Source: G963668605 sp963668605 (GTDB lineage: Bacteria; Acidobacteriota; Terriglobia; Bryobacterales; Bryobacteraceae). Taken from it: DNA of 64,000 nucleotides. Within the stretch, counting starts at the first letter, position 1. Each line of letters begins with the position of its first letter. The stretch is taken from contig OY764903.1 of NCBI GenBank assembly GCA_963668605.1, positions 4,588,001 through 4,652,000 of the forward strand, in the 5' to 3' direction. The position numbers and the translations under genes are program-made. The notes under the pieces were generated by a model. It made no database searches, was not told where the DNA came from, and saw only the letters and a program-made list of their open reading frames with translations. Shown here one piece after another: positions 25,401 to 32,991 of the stretch.

Positions 25401-25711
25401 CTGCGGACCAGCGCTCGGTGCAGAAGTGGTTCGACACCACCGCTTTCGCGCAGCCCGCCACCTACACATTCGGGAACGCCGCGCGCGCCGTTGGTCGCTC
25501 GCCCGGTGCATCCACCATCAACCTCGCCATGATGAAGAATTTCCAGCCGATGGAGCGGATACGAATCCAGCTTCGCGGTGAATTTTTCAACGCGTTCAAT
25601 CACGCGAATTTCGGTAATCCGGCAACTGCCTTCGGAGGGCCGGGCTTTGGAGCTATTACTACTGCAGCCGACGCCCGCGTGGTGCAAGTCGGCCTGAAGC
25701 TCTATTTCTGA
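22439..25711 (+). CDS. Oar-like TonB-dependent receptor with apparent ACG start
   Basis: 1090 aa if read from ACG at 22439. From there the sequence is a textbook signal peptide (KKLALALFLLAPIAALAQ) and a GAGGAGG ribosome site sits four bases upstream, but the expected ATG is ACG and an in-frame TGA lies just before (22427-22429). The next candidate, GTG at 22517, would lose the signal peptide. Domains: CarboxypepD_reg (22-105), plug-like region (LMLDGGSVQKSG, then EEFKVVTNNYAAEYGRTAAGV), and a large barrel ending VGLKLYF. Either ACG is used at low rate, or the gene has just lost its start. Function: outer-membrane uptake or binding, substrate unknown. Confidence 0.8.
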   Translation, partial: TKKLALALFLLAPIAALAQTAEITGRVMDPSGALIARTDVSVTNVDSGTRLQAQTNSEGYFTISRLDPGRYRVEVQAAGFKAAVRSGIVLQVEQVARLDFTLEVGGVNEKVEVTGMAPLVESETSSVGQVITNKSIVEIPLNGRNAWDLSKLSGATVYVSGIGDAGEIPVVSMAGSRTKSQGLMLDGGSVQKSGLATAQAELQPMVDAVEEFKVVTNNYAAEYGRTAAGVFIAVTKSGTNQFKGNLFEFFRNDAMDARNFFSAGKAPLRFNQYGGTLGGPIRKDKTHFFVAFEGTESTKGSTQILSLPTAAERTGDFSGLLNAQGRVIPIYNPLTTRPDPANPNNRVRDPFPGNVIPANLLDPVAVKASSYYPLPNQAGTITGASNFNINLGAKRTQYHGTARVDHVASEKDRLYVRYVNQHNYTPQANVYPEAAASGIGPVTRDINNLAHTYLASWVRTVSSSLLNDLKFSGTGQVRDITHASYNQGWPTKLGLKGFGDESFPNLAPQGFSALGANNVYRAQTNPYWQIIDNLSWYRGKHSFKTGIEYRRQATTDEFDTQPSGNFSFTAAGTGLLNNAATGNGYASMLMGFVSQVQVIDPPQFRFTNWGFGAFFQDDWKITSRLTLNLGVRYDVEPGRRADNNTMSGFDPSKIHPTAGVPGVVTFAGVDGMPNTNYDTDRNNVAPRVGFAWKPRDKTVIRGAFGAFFGNPDDQGFNNTAVLGFAKQALLVSPDGNQTPAMWLKSGYPGTLTAPGPESRTPAFGVGSGVDFYQRERAVTYSLQSNFGIQREVRSFLISGEYLGNMGRKLTATGLSMNQIAPSRLGQSSNLQSLRPFPQFTAVTLDAPNLGSSTYHAFLMRVERRYANGLQFLFNYTFSKMMDNVNALTDLGGEPSYQDYYNRRLDKAISSLDVAHNVSGSVVWDLPWGPGRRWMSSGALGRVIGGWEISTMVTVRSGPAYGVTTQTNTSQAFSAGAQRANILRNPDLPADQRSVQKWFDTTAFAQPATYTFGNAARAVGRSPGASTINLAMMKNFQPMERIRIQLRGEFFNAFNHANFGNPATAFGGPGFGAITTAADARVVQVGLKLYF

Positions 25712-25768
25712 AACACATTTGGCGTCCACATCCGGAGCGCTACACCCTGCGCCACGAATCATAACGGC

Positions 25769-25830
25769 GCCGGGAAAAGGTGCTGGGGAACCTGGTGGGA
25801 AATCTGCCGGGAAACAGTGCCGGGAACGAT
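25769..25830. repeat. Degenerate 12-13 bp tandem repeat
   Basis: Five successive variants of GCCGGGAAA (GCCGGGAAAAGG, GCTGGGGAACC, GGTGGGAAATC, GCCGGGAAACAG, GCCGGGAACGA). Downstream of the receptor stop; no gene is supported here. Confidence 0.6.
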
Positions 25831-25857
25831 AGTGACCGGAGGCTGCAATTTCACGGC

Positions 25858-25901
25858 TTTCCGTCGATTCCCATGGAGCGCTCCACGGGAATCGACGGAA
25901 A
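25858..25901. repeat. 44-bp near-perfect palindrome
   Basis: Arms 25858-25879 and 25880-25901 are complementary over 22 bp with a single A/C mismatch (25873/25886) and no loop; the centre is TGGAGCGCTCCA. Outer GGAGGC/GCCTCC arms near 25838 and 25916 could extend it. It could be a cruciform, a bidirectional terminator without a T-run, or a palindromic element. Confidence 0.8.
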
Positions 25902-25997
25902 ATTGAAGGATTCCCGCCTCCAGTCGCTCGCGCTCGTGGCACCGTTGACTATCCCACTTTCGGCTTCGACGCATCTGACCCGCTATCATGAAGAGCA

Positions 25998-27368
25998 GTG
26001 GCACGCGCCGCAATCATGCTCCTCAGCCTCTCTCTCTTGCCCGCCGCGGACGAGCGCGTGACTGTGTTTCGCTCCGGACCATTTGAGGTCTATTCGACAG
26101 CCGGCGACAAACCCGCCCGCGAGATCCTGAACCGCCTGGAGCAGTTTCGTCACGTCTTCGGCCACACGCTCGGCAAGGACGATTTGCAGACGGTCTGGCC
26201 TGTGCGCATCCGGGTCGTCAAGCCCGCCAGGAATCAGGTCCTGCCTCCAGGGATCGCCTTCCGGCGCGACCTTTTCACTGCGACGCTGGAAGCCGGCGCG
26301 CCGCTCTCGCGCTTCTTCTACCTCGACCTGGGGAAGATCCTGCTCGAAGCAAACGTCGCACCGCTGACGGACCCGATCGAACGCGGCCTGCTCACGCTGT
26401 ACAGCACCATCGAGATCAACGGGCCGCGCGTGACGCTGGGCGCTCCGCCGCCCGAAGCCGAACGCACCCGCGATTGGGCCCGTATGCATCTGCTCTCAGT
26501 GCATCCGGACTACAGCGGGCGCCTGCGCGTGATGCTCGCCAACCTGCAAAAAGGCGTCGATCCCGAACCCGCCTGCCGCAACGCCTTTGAGAAAACGCCG
26601 GCCGAAATCGAGCGCCAACTCGACGCCTATATTAAGGCCGGCCAGTACGGCACAACCTCGTTGGCAGGCAGACCGATCAGGCCGGATTTCGATTTCCCCG
26701 GCAAGCCTCTCGATCCGCCGCCGGCGGACGCCAGGAGCGCGCTCGATCTGCTCGAGGCCGGCGACCTGGCCGGAGCCGCCCGGCTCAACCCGCGTTGGGG
26801 CGAACCAGTCTTCCGGCTGGCACAGAAGGAGTCGGACCCAGCCAAAATCGTGGAGGGCATCCGCAAGGCGATCGCCCTCGATCCGCGCAACCGCAGCTAC
26901 CGCGAGGCGCTCGCTGCGGCCATCGGACAAAACCAGTTGGCCATCGAGGAGGAGCGGCGGCGCCGCATCGAAGATCAACGCCGCGAGTTGGAGACGCTCA
27001 AGCTGGACGCGCTGCGCCGCATACGTGAGGCGGAGATGAAGGCCAACGAGGGCAAGCAGCCCGTGGACGAATCGAAGGTGCAGGAGTGGTGGGACGGCGC
27101 CAAACCGCCCGGCAAGCTCAGCGGAACTCTGCAACGCGTCGACTGCATCGGAGCCATGGCCCGTCTCGTCGTCCTGCCGACCGCCGGCGCCAAACCCGTC
27201 CAGTTGTTGGTGCGCGACCCAGGTAAGATCGTACTGCAGGGCGGTGGTGTCACCACCTTGGGCTGCGGTGCTCAGCGGCCCCCGCGCCGCGTAACCGTGG
27301 AGTATTTCCCGAAGCCAGACTCGAAGATGGGAACCGCCGGCGACGCCGCGGTGGTTGAGTTCCAGTAG
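25998..27368 (+). CDS. Hypothetical secreted protein with coiled-coil segment
   Basis: 456 aa from a GTG at 25998, or an ATG six codons on. A short hydrophobic N-terminus (IMLLSLSLLPAA) looks like a signal peptide. The first 210 residues resemble a peptidase-M1-like or DUF1570-type fold without a metal motif; 225-300 carry TPR-like helical pairs (ALDLLEAGDLAGAARLNPRWGEPVFRLAQ); 310-360 is a charged coiled coil (EEERRRRIEDQRRELETLKLDALRRIREAEMKANEG); the last 90 form a beta-rich domain with two Cys. No known family. The next gene starts on the base after its stop, so they are co-transcribed. Confidence 0.72.
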   Translation: MARAAIMLLSLSLLPAADERVTVFRSGPFEVYSTAGDKPAREILNRLEQFRHVFGHTLGKDDLQTVWPVRIRVVKPARNQVLPPGIAFRRDLFTATLEAGAPLSRFFYLDLGKILLEANVAPLTDPIERGLLTLYSTIEINGPRVTLGAPPPEAERTRDWARMHLLSVHPDYSGRLRVMLANLQKGVDPEPACRNAFEKTPAEIERQLDAYIKAGQYGTTSLAGRPIRPDFDFPGKPLDPPPADARSALDLLEAGDLAGAARLNPRWGEPVFRLAQKESDPAKIVEGIRKAIALDPRNRSYREALAAAIGQNQLAIEEERRRRIEDQRRELETLKLDALRRIREAEMKANEGKQPVDESKVQEWWDGAKPPGKLSGTLQRVDCIGAMARLVVLPTAGAKPVQLLVRDPGKIVLQGGGVTTLGCGAQRPPRRVTVEYFPKPDSKMGTAGDAAVVEFQ

Positions 27369-28559
27369 ATGCCCAGCCGCATCCCCGTGCGCTGGCTGGT
27401 GATGGGCGTCTTCGTGCTGTCGTCCGCGCTGAACTACCTGGACCGGCAGGTGCTCACTCAACTCGCGCCGCTGCTCAAAGCCGAATTCCATCTCACCAAT
27501 CGCGATTTCGGCTTCATCCTTTCGGCGTTTTCGATCATCTATGCCGTGGCCGCGCCGTGCGCCGGCCTGTTTATCGACCGGGTCGGGCTAAATCGCGGAA
27601 TCAGCATCGCGGTCGGCATGTGGTCGCTCTCCGGCATCGCGACGGGGCTGGCCACCAGCTTCCCCGCCCTGCTCTGGACGCGAGCCTCGCTCGGTCTGTT
27701 TGAAGCGGGCGGCGTTCCCGCGGTGGGCAAGGCGATCCGCCAATATCTATTGCCGCACGAGCGCGCCGTTGGACAGGCCACCAGCCAGCTTGGCATCTGC
27801 GTCGGCGCCGTACTCGCTCCACCCTTGGCCACGTTCCTGGCTATGCGCTACGGCTGGCGCTCAGCCTTCGTCGTGACGGGCATACTCGGCCTGCTCTGGA
27901 TTCCGCTGTGGCGCTTCGTCTCCGGCCGCGTACCCGCAGCGGCTGTGGCTTCCGATGCCGCCGGCGAAAGCGTGAGCGAAATCCTGCACGACCCGCGCCT
28001 ATGGGGCTTCGTATTCGCCAACGCGCTCGGCATGACGGCGTACACGCTGTGGACCAACTGGACCACCATCTACCTCATGCAGGAGCATGGGCTCAAGCTT
28101 TCGCAAACCGCGTGGCTGGCCGGCTTCCCGCCGCTGGTCGCGCCGATTGGCGGATTTCTCGGGGGCTGGATCTCGATGCGCCTGATTCGCCAGGGCTCCG
28201 CGCCGCTCGCCGCCCGCTTCCGCGCATGCCTGCTCAGCGCCATCGCGATGCTGATCACCGCCGCGGTTCCGCTGATGCCCACGGCAGGCGCGGCCACGTT
28301 CGCCATCGGCCTCAGCTTTCTGTTCGCCTCGGCATTCAGCGTGAATATCTATGCCATGCCGCTCGATGCCTTCAGCCTAAAGCGGGCGGCCTTCGGCGTC
28401 TCGATGTTGACGGGAGCCTATGGCGCGATGCAGACTGTGATCTCGCCCGTCATCGGGCAGATGGTGGATAGCTTCGGGTTCCGCCCCGTGTGCCTGATGG
28501 CGGCCGTGCTACCGCTTGGCGGCGTGGCGATTCTCAAACTGACGGAGCGGCCCGCTTGA
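27369..28559 (+). CDS. MFS transporter (hexuronate / organic anion type)
   Basis: 396 aa with about twelve membrane helices. The N-terminus NYLDRQVLTQLAPLLKAEF is the signature of the anion:cation symporter (ACS) group that includes hexuronate and phthalate transporters; the helix 2-3 loop is DRVGLNRG. It imports small organic acids or sugar acids driven by ion gradients; the substrate cannot be told. Starts directly after the upstream stop and overlaps the downstream TTG start by two bases (TTGA). Confidence 0.88.
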   Translation: MPSRIPVRWLVMGVFVLSSALNYLDRQVLTQLAPLLKAEFHLTNRDFGFILSAFSIIYAVAAPCAGLFIDRVGLNRGISIAVGMWSLSGIATGLATSFPALLWTRASLGLFEAGGVPAVGKAIRQYLLPHERAVGQATSQLGICVGAVLAPPLATFLAMRYGWRSAFVVTGILGLLWIPLWRFVSGRVPAAAVASDAAGESVSEILHDPRLWGFVFANALGMTAYTLWTNWTTIYLMQEHGLKLSQTAWLAGFPPLVAPIGGFLGGWISMRLIRQGSAPLAARFRACLLSAIAMLITAAVPLMPTAGAATFAIGLSFLFASAFSVNIYAMPLDAFSLKRAAFGVSMLTGAYGAMQTVISPVIGQMVDSFGFRPVCLMAAVLPLGGVAILKLTERPA

Positions 28560-30256
28560 AACTAAGCCTGAAACAACGCCTGAAACAGCTCATCTTCGGC
28601 TTGCTCGGCAAAGACCCCGAGGGCGTCGTCGTCACATTCCTCAGCGGCGAAGAATCGCTCGCCCGCCGGATGGAGGCCGAGGTCCGCGAACTCCTCCCGA
28701 ACCGCCTGCATTACTCCGTCCACTGGACCCCGGCGAGCGCCGGCGAACGCTGGCTCGAACTGCGCCGCCTGTTCCGCGGCAAGCGCATCGCCATGGCGCC
28801 CGTGCTCTTCTCCGCCGAGCCTGAATTCGACGCCATGCGGCACGCGGCCCTGTGCTTCGCGCCCACTCGCATCCTGGCCTACAATTCGCGCCTCGAACGC
28901 CACCACCTGCGGGCACGCACATGGCTCGCCTCGCTCTTGTTTCTGCGCGGCGTGCCGGTCGACCGCATCTACCTGCGGCCCCACTTTTTCAAGCAGCAGC
29001 CTCCACCTGCCGTCGCACCTCTCGTCCTCGAAGGCCGTCCGCTCTCGCCGCACCGCCCGCGCGTTGCCGTGCTCACGCCCTATTTCCCGTATCCCCCCGC
29101 GCACGGCGGCGCAGTTCGCATATTCAATCTGTTGCGCGAAGCATCCAAACAATTCGACATCTTTCTATTGGCGTTTACCGAGCGCGGCGACCCCACGGAA
29201 TACCAGCCCGTGCTCGATTTTTGCGCGCAGGCCGTGCTCGTGCCGAAATCCACTTATCGCGAGCCGCGTTGGGCCAGCCTCGTACCGCCCGAGGTGGCCG
29301 AGTACCGCTCGCCCGCGATGCGCCGCGCCCTTGAGAGAGTCCGCCGCGAGTACGCGATCCCCGTCTTGCAGGTGGAGTACACAGCGCTGGCCGAGTACGG
29401 CGGACAGATCCTGGTGGAGCACGACGTCACCTTCGACCTCTTCGGCCAGATCCACCGGCGCGAACAGACGCTCTCGTCCTGGTGGAACCTGTGGCGTTGG
29501 AAGCGCTTCGAACAACGCGCCGTGCGCCGCTTTCCTGCCGTCGTCACGATGTCCGCCAAAGATTCCGAAATCCTGACCGGAGGGCGGTCCCCCTGGACCG
29601 CGCCGGGCCCCCCGGCCCGGCAAAAACTAATTCAGCCAATCCCCAACGGCGTCGATCTCGCGCGCTTCCAGCCCGAACCGGAAACGCCCGGCCACCGCCT
29701 GCTCTTCATCGGCTCCTTCCGCCATTTTCCGAACATCCACGCCTACCGCTTTTTCACGGAAAACGTCTGGCCGTCGCTCTGCGCGCGTTACCCCAATATC
29801 GCGCTCACCGTCGTCGCCGGACCCGACCCGTTACTGCACTGGAGTGCCAATACCGGTACGCTCGCGCCGCGCGCCGATGAGCGCATCACGCTGCTCGGCT
29901 TCGTCTCCGACGTGCGCCCGCTCTATGTACAGGCCAACCTCGTGATCGTGCCCACCACGGTGTCGGCCGGCACGAACCTCAAGGTGCTGGAGGCCATGGC
30001 CATGGAGCGCGCCGTCGTTTCCACCACCTCCGGGTGCGCTGGCCTCGGCCTCGAGCACGGCAAGAGCGTTTGGGTGGCGGATTCGCCCGAGGAGTTCGCC
30101 GCCGGCATAGCACGCCTGCTCGAAGACGGCGCGCTGCGTGGGAGTCTCGCCGCCAATGCGCGGCGCCGTGCACAAGAGGCGTTCGACTGGCCGCATTTGG
30201 GCGTGGCGCAAGCCCAGCTCTGGCGGGATTCGATCGATGCGGAAATTGAAAAATGA
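28556..30256 (+). CDS. Glycosyltransferase (family 4/GT-B type) carrying an in-frame repeat
   Basis: 566 aa from a TTG at 28556 overlapping the transporter stop, GGAG upstream. The N-terminal 165 residues form an unusual extra domain, probably a degenerate GT-like fold. From about 165 (PRVAVLTPYFPYPPAHGGAVRIFNLLREASK) there is a normal GT-B glycosyltransferase with IPNGVDL, the nucleotide-sugar region FVSDVRPLYVQANLVIVPTTVSAGTNLKVLEAMAM, and the retaining-enzyme Glu in that stretch. Residues 341-355 are encoded by a dispersed double-hairpin repeat (29578-29621) in a loop just before IPNGVD. Transfers a sugar to a cell-surface glycan; acceptor unknown. Confidence 0.88.
   Translation: MKLSLKQRLKQLIFGLLGKDPEGVVVTFLSGEESLARRMEAEVRELLPNRLHYSVHWTPASAGERWLELRRLFRGKRIAMAPVLFSAEPEFDAMRHAALCFAPTRILAYNSRLERHHLRARTWLASLLFLRGVPVDRIYLRPHFFKQQPPPAVAPLVLEGRPLSPHRPRVAVLTPYFPYPPAHGGAVRIFNLLREASKQFDIFLLAFTERGDPTEYQPVLDFCAQAVLVPKSTYREPRWASLVPPEVAEYRSPAMRRALERVRREYAIPVLQVEYTALAEYGGQILVEHDVTFDLFGQIHRREQTLSSWWNLWRWKRFEQRAVRRFPAVVTMSAKDSEILTGGRSPWTAPGPPARQKLIQPIPNGVDLARFQPEPETPGHRLLFIGSFRHFPNIHAYRFFTENVWPSLCARYPNIALTVVAGPDPLLHWSANTGTLAPRADERITLLGFVSDVRPLYVQANLVIVPTTVSAGTNLKVLEAMAMERAVVSTTSGCAGLGLEHGKSVWVADSPEEFAAGIARLLEDGALRGSLAANARRRAQEAFDWPHLGVAQAQLWRDSIDAEIEK
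29578..29621. repeat. 44-bp double-hairpin repeat, copy A (inside a gene)
   Basis: Stem 1 is GCGGTCC/GGACCGC with loop CCCT; stem 2 is GCCGGGCC/GGCCCGGC with loop CCCC. Same length and plan as 46691-46734 and 52420-52463. It is read in frame as GGRSPWTAPGPPAR within the glycosyltransferase. Confidence 0.9.
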
Positions 30257-30681
30257 CTGGCGCCATCAAGCTCCGTCCCGGCGGCCCCGCCGACCTCGAC
30301 GAAATCCGTACCATTCAGGAGTGCTCGCCCGAGGCTGCCTGCTGGAAGCCGGAGGATTATCTTGTCTATCAAATCCTGGTTGCAGTAGACGATGCCGCCG
30401 CCACCGTCGCCGGCTTTCTGGTCTGGAGAGAGGCGGGGCCGGGCGAGGCCGAGATCCTCAACCTTGCAGTGGGGCCCGGCTACCGGCGCCGCGGCATCGC
30501 CACGATGCTGCTAAACGCCGTGATTTCACAGGGTCCCGGCGTCTTCTATCTGGAGGTCCGCGAGTCCAATCGGGCAGCTCTGGAGTTTTATGCAAAGCTG
30601 GGTTTCGAGAGCGTCGGAAAGCGGCCGAAGTACTATTACGATCCGCCCGAAGCGGCGGTTGTTATGAAATTCTTTTCATGA
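30253..30681 (+). CDS. rimI: Ribosomal-protein-alanine N-acetyltransferase
   Basis: 142 aa GNAT enzyme, start ATGA overlapping the glycosyltransferase stop. The acetyl-CoA motif is AVGPGYRRRGIATMLLNAV, followed by the RimI-like pair EVRESNRAALEFYAKLGFESVGKRPKYY. RimI acetylates the N-terminal alanine of ribosomal protein S18 in the cytoplasm. Length and motif spacing match. The operon context is not informative. Confidence 0.85.
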   Translation: MTGAIKLRPGGPADLDEIRTIQECSPEAACWKPEDYLVYQILVAVDDAAATVAGFLVWREAGPGEAEILNLAVGPGYRRRGIATMLLNAVISQGPGVFYLEVRESNRAALEFYAKLGFESVGKRPKYYYDPPEAAVVMKFFS

Positions 30682-30822
30682 TACTGTCGTAGTCGACGGG
30701 ACGGACCAACGCTGGCCGGACCGCCGAATTTACTATGGCAGTCAAGATCCCGCACCGAGTCACGAGACTGGCAAACATAAAACGACTCGGCGCGGCGACC
30801 TCACTGTGGAGGGACCCCCAAC

Positions 30823-31053
30823 ATGGATAAAGCCTTCGACGAAATGAAAGCGCATCTGATGGAGACGAACGAAGAGTTTCGTCGTCTAGCCATGCAGCAC
30901 GCGGAGTACAAGAAGCTGGTTGAGGCGCTGGAATCGCGAAGCCACCTTACAGAGGAAGAACAGGTAGAGGAGATCCGTCTGAAGAAGTTGAAACTTCACC
31001 TTAAGGACGAGATGCGGGGCATGATGGCCCGCTCGCAGCAGCCTGCGGTGTAG
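30823..31053 (+). CDS. DUF465 (YdcH-like) small protein
   Basis: 76 aa, GGAGGG ribosome site upstream. Predicted to be a helical hairpin: first helix MKAHLMETNEEFRRLAMQHAEYKKLVEALE, second helix LTEEEQVEEIRLKKLKLHLKDEMRGMM. The second helix ends with the LKDEM segment diagnostic of this short conserved family. Function unknown across bacteria. It has its own ribosome site 140 bp after rimI and is followed by a terminator-like hairpin. Confidence 0.85.
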   Translation: MDKAFDEMKAHLMETNEEFRRLAMQHAEYKKLVEALESRSHLTEEEQVEEIRLKKLKLHLKDEMRGMMARSQQPAV

Positions 31054-31103
31054 GCGTCGGATACGCTGCCGTCAGTGACTGGGACCGGTTTTTGACTGGA
31101 AAG

Positions 31104-31137
31104 AGCCCGGTCCGGAGATCCCGGGCCGGGCTGCTTT
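31104..31137 (+). terminator. Terminator-like hairpin after DUF465 gene
   Basis: AGCCCGG (31104-31110) pairs with CCGGGCT (31126-31132), then GCTTTC. The T-run is weak, so it is tentative; it lies between two convergent genes. Confidence 0.45.
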
Positions 31138-31167
31138 CGTCTACGGACTTGTCCCCCCACCGCTTCC

Positions 31168-31740
31168 TCACCGATACCGTACCTGTGCCGTTGTCGTCGC
31201 CGGCCTCGCCTTCCGCACGGCGAGCCGCGCGATTTCCGTCTGTGTCCAGTCGCAAAACATTTGCCGGGCCTCTGGCGTGAGGCGGGCCTCGGGGTGCAGC
31301 CTCAAATACTTCGGCAGCGGCATTCTGCCCGACTCGACATTCACGCACGCCGCCGCCAGCGCGCCGATCGCCGTTCCCGCCTTGCGCCCCGGTCCCTTCG
31401 TCCACTCCGAAAAGTTCATCGCCGCGCGCGCTTTGTTCACGTCGCTCGCCACCAGCCACGACATGGGCGCGATGCGCGCATACCAAGGCCAACGCGTTTC
31501 ATTCGAGTGGCAGTCCGCGCACGAACGCCGGATCAGACCCGACACCGCCGGCGTCATCCGCAGATTGGCTTCAATGGTCTGCTCAAAGACCACGGGCGGA
31601 TTGGTCCGCACCGGGCCGGGCATCCATTGCAGCCCGATGGCCGGAATCGTGATCACCAGGCACGCCGCTCCAACCCAGGAACGCCGTCTGCCCTGGCTGC
31701 CGCCCCGCGCCTCCCGCTCACCTTGCGATCGATGCGTCAT
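31168..31740 (-). CDS. Membrane-anchored haem-binding domain protein
   Basis: 190 aa. An N-terminal charged stretch is followed by one hydrophobic helix (VGAACLVITIPAIGLQW, about 22-38). A CADCH haem-attachment motif lies near residue 75 (SCADCHSNETRWPWYARIAPMSW), characteristic of the haem_bd domain with the NETRWPWY box and a downstream Trp-rich second half (FSEWTKGPGRKAGTAIGAL). Faces the periplasm, covalently binds one haem c and may pass electrons. Its end lies near the DUF465 gene; it is divergent from the response regulator at 31909. Confidence 0.85.
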   Translation of the reverse strand: MTHRSQGEREARGGSQGRRRSWVGAACLVITIPAIGLQWMPGPVRTNPPVVFEQTIEANLRMTPAVSGLIRRSCADCHSNETRWPWYARIAPMSWLVASDVNKARAAMNFSEWTKGPGRKAGTAIGALAAACVNVESGRMPLPKYLRLHPEARLTPEARQMFCDWTQTEIARLAVRKARPATTTAQVRYR

Positions 31741-31908
31741 GAGTCCCTCCCAATGCCTACCGTCGCTTTCATACTGAACTCGGTACGCTTGGAAGTCGTC
31801 ATCGCGGTGTAATAGAAATGTGAAAACCGGAGCGGGAGTTTTTTACAGGAGATTTACAACGCCATACCGCCTTTTCCATTCCACCCCTGTACAATTGGAG
31901 GCATCCAC

Positions 31909-32586
31909 GTGCAAGCCATTCTGGTCATTGACGACGACGAAAGCCTTCGCGACACCATCGGGGTCATGCTCGAACAGGAAGGTTTTCGCGCTCTGCTCGC
32001 GGCCGACGGCCGTACTGGCTACGAGCAGGCGCTATCGGCGAAACCCGACCTGATCCTCGTCGACCTGCGCCTGCCCGGCATGAGCGGCGTCGAAATCTGC
32101 AAACAGTTGCGCGCTGGCCAGGTGCGCACACCGATCATCGTGCTTAGCGCCATCGGCGAAGAGATCGACAAAGTGCTGCTGCTCGAAATTGGCGCCGACG
32201 ACTATGTCGTCAAACCTTTCGGCGCGCGCGAATTGCTCGCCCGCATCCGCGCCGTGCTCCGCCGTGCCTCGCCGGAAGTCCGCAAAGTGGTCCACTTCGG
32301 CGACGTCGAGGTCGATCTCGACCGCCGCATCGTCACGCGGCACGGCGAGGAGATCAAGTTCACGCCCGCCGAGTACAACCTGCTCACCTACTTCCTGCAC
32401 AACCCGGACCGTGCGCTCACGCGCGACATGATTCTTAATTCCGTCTGGGGCTACGAATTCTTTCCAACCACGCGCACCGTCGACGCGCACGTGGCAAAGC
32501 TGAGACAGAAGATCGAGTTGGATTCCAACGCGCCGCGGCACTTGCTCACCGTGCACGGCGTCGGCTATCGTTTTCTGATGACGTAG
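31909..32586 (+). CDS. OmpR-family response regulator
   Basis: 225 aa from a GTG with GGAGG upstream. Receiver domain with Asp52 (LILVDLRLPGMSG) and Lys in VVKPF; winged helix (TPAEYNLLTYFLHNPDRALTRD, VDAHVAKLRQKIE, VHGVGYRF). First gene of a five-gene rightward operon that ends in a sensor kinase. It may be the output of that kinase, with the next gene's receiver as a second target. Confidence 0.95.
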   Translation: MQAILVIDDDESLRDTIGVMLEQEGFRALLAADGRTGYEQALSAKPDLILVDLRLPGMSGVEICKQLRAGQVRTPIIVLSAIGEEIDKVLLLEIGADDYVVKPFGARELLARIRAVLRRASPEVRKVVHFGDVEVDLDRRIVTRHGEEIKFTPAEYNLLTYFLHNPDRALTRDMILNSVWGYEFFPTTRTVDAHVAKLRQKIELDSNAPRHLLTVHGVGYRFLMT

Positions 32587-32595
32587 AGGTGGCGG

Positions 32596-32991
32596 ATGCG
32601 TTCTGCTGTGCTGATTGTCGAAGATGCGGATACCTGCGCCACGACGCTCGATGTGGCTCTCACCGCCATCCCCGGCATCCAGGTCGTGCTCGCCGCCTCC
32701 GGTCTCGAAGCGTTGCGCATCATGGACGACGCAAGCCCTCGAATCCACCTTGTCCTCACCGACCTGAACATGCCGGGCATGGATGGATTCGAGTTGATCC
32801 GCCGCATCCGCGCCGCGCCAGCGCACGCCCGGGTACCGGTCATCGTGATTAGCGGAGACACCGGCGAGCGCACTCCCGAACTGGCCTTCGCCGCCGGAGC
32901 GAACGCCTATTTCCAGAAGCCCTACTCCCCCGCCGCCGTCAGGCAGAAAGTCGAGTTGTTGCTGCATGCGAACCAGGAACCCGATTCGTAA
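32596..32991 (+). CDS. Single-domain receiver (CheY-like)
   Basis: 131 aa with Asp56 (LVLTDLNMPGMDG), conserved acidic pair near the N-terminus (IVEDAD) and Lys in FQKPYSP. There is no output domain, so it probably relays or buffers phosphate, or binds a partner. Starts 9 bp after the OmpR regulator. Its last 26 bases overlap the porin-like gene, a strong sign of one transcript. Confidence 0.92.
   Translation: MRSAVLIVEDADTCATTLDVALTAIPGIQVVLAASGLEALRIMDDASPRIHLVLTDLNMPGMDGFELIRRIRAAPAHARVPVIVISGDTGERTPELAFAAGANAYFQKPYSPAAVRQKVELLLHANQEPDS

Noticed and set aside
25780..26061. 93-codon frame starting with an LGN-like repeat
   Set aside because: Its repeat comes from the 12-bp DNA repeat and it crosses the 44-bp palindrome; not a plausible gene.
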